Positions 5,011 to 9,185 of a DNA stretch of 9,185 bases are shown here, one piece after another (the first letter of the stretch is position 1; each line of letters opens with the position of its first letter). The stretch is from an uncultured Lachnospiraceae bacterium. GTDB taxonomy: Bacteria; Bacillota; Clostridia; Lachnospirales; Lachnospiraceae. The DNA lies in contig CAMALN010000046.1 of NCBI GenBank assembly GCA_945836565.1, forward strand, positions 1 through 9,185, given 5' to 3'. The notes under the pieces were generated by a model, which was given only the letters and a program-made list of their open reading frames with translations, did not search any database and was not told the DNA's origin. A program made the translations under genes and the position numbers.

Positions 5011-7590
5011 ATGAAGCACATTACTATAGGATTTATCGCACATGTAGATGCAGGCAAGACAACCTTGTCGGAGGCTGTGTTATATGAAAGTAAGGCGATA
5101 AGGAAGCTTGGAAGAGTCGATGAAGGAGACAGCTGGCTCGACAATGATGAACAGGAAAGAGAAAGAGGCATAACCATTTTTTCAAAGCAGGCTGAATTCA
5201 TCTATGGTGATACAGAGTTTACATTGCTTGATACTCCGGGACACATAGATTTTGCGGCAGAGATGGAGAGATGTCTTCAGGTCTTGGACTATGCGGTTCT
5301 GGTTATAAGTGGGACTGAGGGTGTACAGTCACATACGAGAACCTTGTGGCGTCTGCTCAAAAATTATGATATTCCGACCTTTATATTCGTAAATAAAATG
5401 GACAGAGCGGAAGGCAGTCATGCTGAGCTTATCGCACAATTACGGGCTGAGTTTTCGGATGCGATTATTGATATGAATGTGGACGAAGCGTCACCATATA
5501 CTGTGGAGAAACGCGATGAAGAGATAGCTGTTAATTCATCAGCTGAAGAGGTGTTGGAGCAATATATGAATGCCGGCTACGTGTCAGATGAGGATATAGC
5601 CGGATTGGTAGCCTCAAGAAATATATATCCATGTTATTTTGGCTCTGCATTAAAGCTTCATGGTATAGGAGTCTTATTGGACGGTCTTGATACATACACT
5701 GTGGAGAAAAGCTATCCGGATGAATTCGGAGCCAGAGTATATAAGATAACGCGGGATGATAAGGGAAACCGACTTACACATATTAAAATTATGGGCGGTA
5801 AACTGTCTGTACGTGATATTGTATGTAAAGATGAAAATGGAGCGGATGAGAAGGTAAATCAGATTAGGATATATAATGGTACGAATTATGAGACCTGTGA
5901 TACAGGGGAGCCGGGCAGAGTGTATGCCGTGACAGGTCTTACATCAACCTATGCAGGGCAGGGACTTGGAAGCTTTGAGCAAAATAATATGGAGCTTATC
6001 GAACCGGTTATATCCTATAGGATGAGATTCGGTGCGGATGTGAGTACGAGACAGCTTTTTCCGAAGCTAAAGCAGCTTGAGGAGGAGCTGCCGGAGCTTA
6101 TGCTTGTGTGGGATGAGCGCGACGAGAGTATATACGTCAAATTGATGGGACGTGTGCAGCTGGAGGTTATGACCCGGCTTATCAAGGAACGCTTGGGTGC
6201 ATTGCCGGAATTTGATGCCGGGAGAATTACCTATAAAGAAACTGTTGCAAATACGGTTATAGGTGTAGGACATTTTGAACCGTTAAGACATTATGCGGAG
6301 GCTCATATCAGGCTTGAGCCGGGCGAGAGAGGCAGCGGAGTGCAGGTAGCTGCAGACTGTAGTGAGGATGTACTTGACAGGAATTGGCAGCGGCTTATCA
6401 TGACACATTTAAGGGAGAGAAGCTTCGTCGGCACAGCAGTAGGAGGACAGCTTACGGATGTAAAGCTTACTGTCGTAAATGGAAGGGCGCATACCAAACA
6501 TACGGAGGGCGGAGATTTTCGTCAGGCTACCTACAGGGCAGTCAGACAGGGGCTTATGGAAGCGGAAAATGTGGTGCTTGAGCCATATTATAATTTTGTA
6601 CTTGATATACCTGAGAATATGATAGGGCGTGCAATGACTGATATTGAAAACCGTTTTGGCACTATGGAGCCTCCGGAGATATCGGGACAAAGAGCTAGTA
6701 TAAGAGGATATGCTCCTGTTGCAACACTTCGTGACTATCAGGAAAATGTATATGCATATACAAGCGGAACAGGCTCGATATCGGTTAGCTTAAGAGGCTA
6801 TGATGTATGTCACAATCCTGAGGAAGTGATAGCAGAGATTGGGTATGACGCAGAGCAGGATATGAGGAATCCGAGCTCGTCAGTGTTCTGTGCGCAGGGC
6901 TCGGGCTTTATCGTTCCATGGGATCAGGTTAAGGCATATATGCATGTACAGGATGAGGTGGAAGGCGAGGCTGTAGCGGTTGAAGCGACCATTCGTAGCA
7001 GAGAGAAATTTGATTATACAATTGGTTTAGATGAGATAGAAGAGATATATAATAAAACATTTTCCGCCAATAAAAAGAGTGGCAAGGCTCCGGAGAAGAA
7101 TCCTTATAAGAGACGCCATGAGGACATAGTGAATACCAGACCGGCTCGTCCTGTAGCTAAGAAGGATAAGCTTCTTATAGTAGATGGATATAATGTCATA
7201 TTCGCCTGGGATGAGCTAAAGTCGCTTGCGGTGGAGCAGATGCAGGCGGCTAAGGATAAGCTTGTATTCCTGCTCGCTAATTATCGGGGAGCAACAGGAA
7301 AGGATATACTGATAGTATTTGACGGATATAAGGTTAAGGGCAATAAGGGCAGCTCGGAGGCTGTAGACGGTGTGCAGATTGTGCATACCAAAGAGGGAGA
7401 GACAGCAGATGCTTTCATAGAAAGGTATACGCACGAGCAGGTTGCAAAGCTCGACATCACTGTGGCTACATCGGATGGGCTTATACAGACTATTACCAGG
7501 GGAAATGGATGCCGGGTTATATCCTCAAGGGAGCTTTATGCACAGCTTGAACAGGCTGCACAGGAGATGCGAAGAGACTATAATGTATAA
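5011..7590 (+). CDS. TetM/EF-G-like GTPase fused to YacP/Rae1-type NYN nuclease domain
   Basis: An 859-residue protein. Residues 1 to about 684 are a translational GTPase of the TetM/EF-G type: G1 AHVDAGKT at 10-17, G2 RGITI at 52-56, G3 DTPGH at 74-78, G4 NKMD at 128-131 and G5 GSALK at 211-215, then domain 2, an EF-G-like domain IV and a C-terminal domain. A basic linker follows (about 685-719). Residues 720-855 are an NYN/PIN-like ribonuclease domain of the YacP type: LLIVDGYNVI (D725), IVFDGY (D771), ETADAFIE (D800) and VATSDGL (D822) supply the four acidic residues expected for metal binding, with SSRELYAQL near the end. TetM is about 640 residues, so the extra length is the nuclease. 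Rae1/YacP in Bacillus subtilis is a ribosome A-site endonuclease, so I infer action on ribosome-bound mRNA. Residues 489-503 (VNGRAHTKHTEGGDF) stand where TetM has its YSPVS loop, so tetracycline resistance is unlikely. The start is 3 bp after the previous stop, with GGATAGGA serving as ribosome binding site. Confidence 0.92.
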   Translation: MKHITIGFIAHVDAGKTTLSEAVLYESKAIRKLGRVDEGDSWLDNDEQERERGITIFSKQAEFIYGDTEFTLLDTPGHIDFAAEMERCLQVLDYAVLVISGTEGVQSHTRTLWRLLKNYDIPTFIFVNKMDRAEGSHAELIAQLRAEFSDAIIDMNVDEASPYTVEKRDEEIAVNSSAEEVLEQYMNAGYVSDEDIAGLVASRNIYPCYFGSALKLHGIGVLLDGLDTYTVEKSYPDEFGARVYKITRDDKGNRLTHIKIMGGKLSVRDIVCKDENGADEKVNQIRIYNGTNYETCDTGEPGRVYAVTGLTSTYAGQGLGSFEQNNMELIEPVISYRMRFGADVSTRQLFPKLKQLEEELPELMLVWDERDESIYVKLMGRVQLEVMTRLIKERLGALPEFDAGRITYKETVANTVIGVGHFEPLRHYAEAHIRLEPGERGSGVQVAADCSEDVLDRNWQRLIMTHLRERSFVGTAVGGQLTDVKLTVVNGRAHTKHTEGGDFRQATYRAVRQGLMEAENVVLEPYYNFVLDIPENMIGRAMTDIENRFGTMEPPEISGQRASIRGYAPVATLRDYQENVYAYTSGTGSISVSLRGYDVCHNPEEVIAEIGYDAEQDMRNPSSSVFCAQGSGFIVPWDQVKAYMHVQDEVEGEAVAVEATIRSREKFDYTIGLDEIEEIYNKTFSANKKSGKAPEKNPYKRRHEDIVNTRPARPVAKKDKLLIVDGYNVIFAWDELKSLAVEQMQAAKDKLVFLLANYRGATGKDILIVFDGYKVKGNKGSSEAVDGVQIVHTKEGETADAFIERYTHEQVAKLDITVATSDGLIQTITRGNGCRVISSRELYAQLEQAAQEMRRDYNV

Positions 7591-7604
7591 TATTTGACTT
7601 GATA

Positions 7605-7652
7605 AAAACAAGCAGAAACGATATTCACACAGTTAAAACAAGCAAAATGATA
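7605..7652 (+). repeat. 10-bp direct repeat AAAACAAGCA, 30 bp apart
   Basis: AAAACAAGCA occurs at 7605-7614 and 7635-7644, and similarity continues into A-rich sequence ending GATA. The 30-bp spacing is about three helical turns, so a protein could bind both on one face. It may equally be chance in A-rich DNA. This is the first part of the 504-bp gene-free stretch 7591-8094. Confidence 0.5.
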
Positions 7653-7688
7653 ATTTTTAGAGGAAAACACTAAAGACAAGGATAGCTA

Positions 7689-7716
7689 TTGTATAAAATA
7701 TTAAGTGTGCTACAAT
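7689..7716 (+). promoter_or_regulatory. Promoter, TTGTAT-16-TACAAT with extended -10
   Basis: The -35 TTGTAT is at 7689-7694 and the -10 TACAAT at 7711-7716, 16 bp apart, with TGC directly before the -10 as an extended element. Transcription would begin near 7723. The next thing downstream is a terminator at 7813-7845, not a gene, so this promoter probably makes a short RNA or an attenuated leader of the Lrp gene. Confidence 0.6.
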
Positions 7717-7771
7717 ACAACTATCATCATTATATGACAGTTTGTTGAGTATCTTTCGACATAGTCAAAAA

Positions 7772-7790
7772 GCCTAATCCGACGTTAGGC
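7772..7790 (+). other. Small hairpin GCCTAA/TTAGGC
   Basis: A 6-bp perfect stem with a 7-nt loop, preceded by five A's and followed, after AAATG, by a run of T's. It could be a weak terminator, but the T-run is set back from the stem. It might also be an internal stem of the short transcript proposed here. Confidence 0.55.
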
Positions 7791-7812
7791 AAATGTTTTT
7801 TATCATCAACCT

Positions 7813-7845
7813 AAAACCCGAATCGTTTGATTCGGGTTTTTGTTA
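7813..7845 (+). terminator. Intrinsic terminator, 12-bp perfect stem
   Basis: AAAACCCGAATC at 7813-7824 and GATTCGGGTTTT at 7829-7840 form a perfect stem with a GTTT tetraloop, running into a T-rich tail. The A-run on the other side means it could also act on the reverse strand. It would end transcripts from the 7689 promoter and any readthrough from the GTPase operon. Confidence 0.9.
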
Positions 7846-7855
7846 TGCACGATGA

Positions 7856-7982
7856 GCCAAGTACAGATTCGTGCTTGCACGAGAATCTGTATTTGGCGAA
7901 CGTATAATCACTGAGCTGAAGCGTAGCGAAAGCGATGTGGTTATGCGAAGTGCTAATCGAGTAGGCGTTAGCCTGCTCGATT
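7856..7982 (+). other. Block of three consecutive hairpins, candidate structured RNA or repeat
   Basis: Three stems follow one another closely. Hairpin A: 7856-7870 with 7883-7897, 15 pairs including one G-U, capped by GTGC/GCAC. Hairpin B: CGTATAATCAC at 7901-7911 with GTGGTTATGCG at 7937-7947, 11 pairs including two G-U wobbles, with a 25-nt inner segment rich in AGCG. Hairpin C: AATCGAGTAGGC at 7955-7966 with GCCTGCTCGATT at 7971-7982, 12 pairs including one G-U and a GTTA loop. The block occupies nearly all bases between the terminator and the Lrp promoter. No ribosome binding site or likely ORF lies in it. I do not recognise a named RNA family; a dispersed intergenic repeat is the main alternative. 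Confidence 0.6.
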
Positions 7983-8010
7983 TGTATTTTAAAAAAATTT
8001 AGAGTATAAT
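7982..8010 (+). promoter_or_regulatory. Promoter of the Lrp gene, TTGTAT-17-TATAAT
   Basis: The -35 TTGTAT is at 7982-7987 and the consensus -10 TATAAT at 8005-8010, with a 17-bp spacer. The start would be near 8017, giving a leader of about 78 nt. The -35 overlaps the last base of hairpin C. Confidence 0.8.
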
Positions 8011-8094
8011 GTGATGTGTTTGTTTTGATTGTTCCGGATACTATATTTGCCATTATGTTCATAATATTGTTTATAAAATAAGAAGGGGATTATC

Positions 8095-8586
8095 ATGGAA
8101 AAGAAGGAGTTAATATATTACAAGCTCGATGAGATAGATGAGAAGATACTTACAATATTGCAGGACAATGCAAGGACGTCTCTCAAGGATATTGCAGCAG
8201 AGGTATTCATGTCACCGACAGCTGTTGGTGCCAGAATAGACAAGATGCTGGAGGAGGGAGTCTTAGAGGGCTTTACTACCAGAATAAACCCTGAAGCTAT
8301 GGGACATTATATCAAGGCATTCATCAATCTGCAGGTTGAACCGGAGCAGAAAGCGGAATTCTATCCTTTTATAGACAGTGTGCTCAATGTGGTAGAGTGT
8401 AATTGCGTCACAGGCGATTTCTCTATGCTGATAGAGGTGAGATTCCCAACTACTGCTGAGCTTGATTCCTTTATCGGTGAGCTTCAAAAGTTCGGTAAGA
8501 CCAAGACACAGATAGTATTTTCCACTTGTGTAAAGCACAGATGTAAGTATTGGAGAGAGCCATATACCGTGCATAAGCAGGAGTAG
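8095..8586 (+). CDS. Lrp/AsnC-family transcriptional regulator
   Basis: A 163-residue regulator of the feast/famine family, close to the usual length. The N-terminal winged helix-turn-helix is at about residues 12-62: LDEIDEKILTILQDNARTSLKDIA, then the recognition helix region MSPTAVGARIDKMLEEGVLEGF. The C-terminal RAM domain (about 70-150) has a beta strand YIKAFINLQV, the ligand/assembly motif VTGDFSMLIEV at 104-114, and LDSFIGELQKFGKTKTQIVFST at the end. Such proteins form dimers or higher oligomers and usually sense amino acids. Start: ATG with GAAGGGG and a 6-nt spacer, behind its own promoter. It lies 121 bp before gdhA, so control of glutamate synthesis/breakdown and of its own promoter is a reasonable inference. 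Several cysteines (C101, C103 and a C-terminal pair) are present; their role is unknown. Confidence 0.95.
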   Translation: MEKKELIYYKLDEIDEKILTILQDNARTSLKDIAAEVFMSPTAVGARIDKMLEEGVLEGFTTRINPEAMGHYIKAFINLQVEPEQKAEFYPFIDSVLNVVECNCVTGDFSMLIEVRFPTTAELDSFIGELQKFGKTKTQIVFSTCVKHRCKYWREPYTVHKQE

Positions 8587-8631
8587 AAGATAGGTTAATG
8601 CTTTATTATGGTAAAGTGATGCAGTTTTTCC

Positions 8632-8660
8632 TTTACATTCTATATGTCGTGTAATATAAT
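8632..8660 (+). promoter_or_regulatory. Strong promoter of gdhA, TTTACA-17-TATAAT
   Basis: The -35 TTTACA is at 8632-8637 and the perfect -10 TATAAT at 8655-8660, with a 17-bp spacer. The start would be near 8667, about 41 nt before the start codon. I see no strong terminator between the Lrp stop and this promoter, so some readthrough from the Lrp gene is possible. Confidence 0.85.
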
Positions 8661-8704
8661 TGAAAGGTCGATAAAAAACTATACTAATATTTTTAGGAGG
8701 ATGA

Positions 8705-9185
<481 letters not shown>

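Larger units (their letters stand above)
7723..7845 (+). ncRNA. Candidate short RNA or attenuated leader (about 120 nt)
   Basis: The segment is bounded by a good promoter upstream and an intrinsic terminator downstream, with no convincing ORF and no ribosome binding site inside. It holds one small hairpin (7772-7790) before the terminator. A free small RNA and a regulated leader for the Lrp gene (250 bp further on, with its own promoter) are both possible. I do not recognise a known RNA family. The limits are inferred from the promoter and terminator only. Confidence 0.35.

Noticed and set aside
5011..7060. Tetracycline resistance gene tet(M)/tet(O)/tet(W)
   Set aside because: Only the general GTPase scaffold matches; the domain IV loop lacks the resistance motif and the protein carries an extra nuclease domain.
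7591..7630. Promoter with TTGACT at 7594
   Set aside because: A good -35 but no acceptable -10 at 16-18 bp spacing.
7811..8062. 83-codon reverse-strand ORF in the gene-free region
   Set aside because: It runs through the terminator, the hairpins and the Lrp promoter, has no domain I recognise, and its residues reflect the hairpin bases.
8601..8630. Possible terminator after the Lrp gene
   Set aside because: CTTTA/TAAAG is only five pairs and the T-run is separated by several bases, too weak to call.

Overview
The window looks like a chromosomal segment of a gut or rumen Lachnospiraceae-type bacterium (Clostridia, Firmicutes). I infer this from the moderate-to-low G+C, strong GGAGG-type ribosome binding sites, heavy ATA/AGG codon use, and the gene families present: AraC regulator, DUF3810-like membrane zincin, TetM-like GTPase, Lrp and a clostridial-type glutamate dehydrogenase. 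All genes recognised are on the + strand. Both window edges cut a gene: the AraC regulator lacks its 5' end and gdhA lacks its 3' end.

Layout. 1-572: C-terminal part of an AraC-family regulator. 598-1260: HAD-superfamily phosphatase. 1319-2452: membrane protein with a HELSH metallopeptidase motif. 2453-2560: short intergenic region with an extended -10 promoter and a 17-bp tandem repeat. 2561-3133: unrecognised protein with two membrane segments. 3190-5007: one long ORF joining a SAM methyltransferase to an AIR-synthase-related (PurM-like) domain. 5011-7590: TetM/EF-G-like GTPase with a C-terminal YacP/Rae1-type NYN ribonuclease domain, starting 3 bp after the previous stop. 7591-8094: 504 bp without a protein gene but rich in structure (promoter, hairpin, terminator, three-hairpin block, second promoter). 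8095-8586: Lrp/AsnC regulator. 8708 to end: gdhA, with its own near-consensus promoter.

The most unusual signal is a 45-bp hairpin repeat present three times (541-585, 3134-3178, and inverted at 3991-4035), each time at the 3' end of a gene. Copy 1 supplies the last codons and the stop of the AraC gene. Copy 2 starts at the base after a stop codon and ends just before the next ribosome binding site. Copy 3 lies in frame inside the 605-codon ORF, exactly where the methyltransferase should end and the AIR-synthase-like protein should begin, and is read as linker. A small palindromic repeat therefore seems to have fused two genes.

The second standout is the GTPase-NYN fusion. It joins a ribosome-binding translational GTPase to a domain related to Rae1/YacP, an endonuclease that cuts mRNA in the ribosomal A site. 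The loop that in TetM displaces tetracycline does not carry the TetM motif, so a ribosome rescue or mRNA-cleavage role fits better than drug resistance. Lrp next to gdhA suggests local control of nitrogen/glutamate metabolism. All family calls come from reading motifs by eye; no database search was run.
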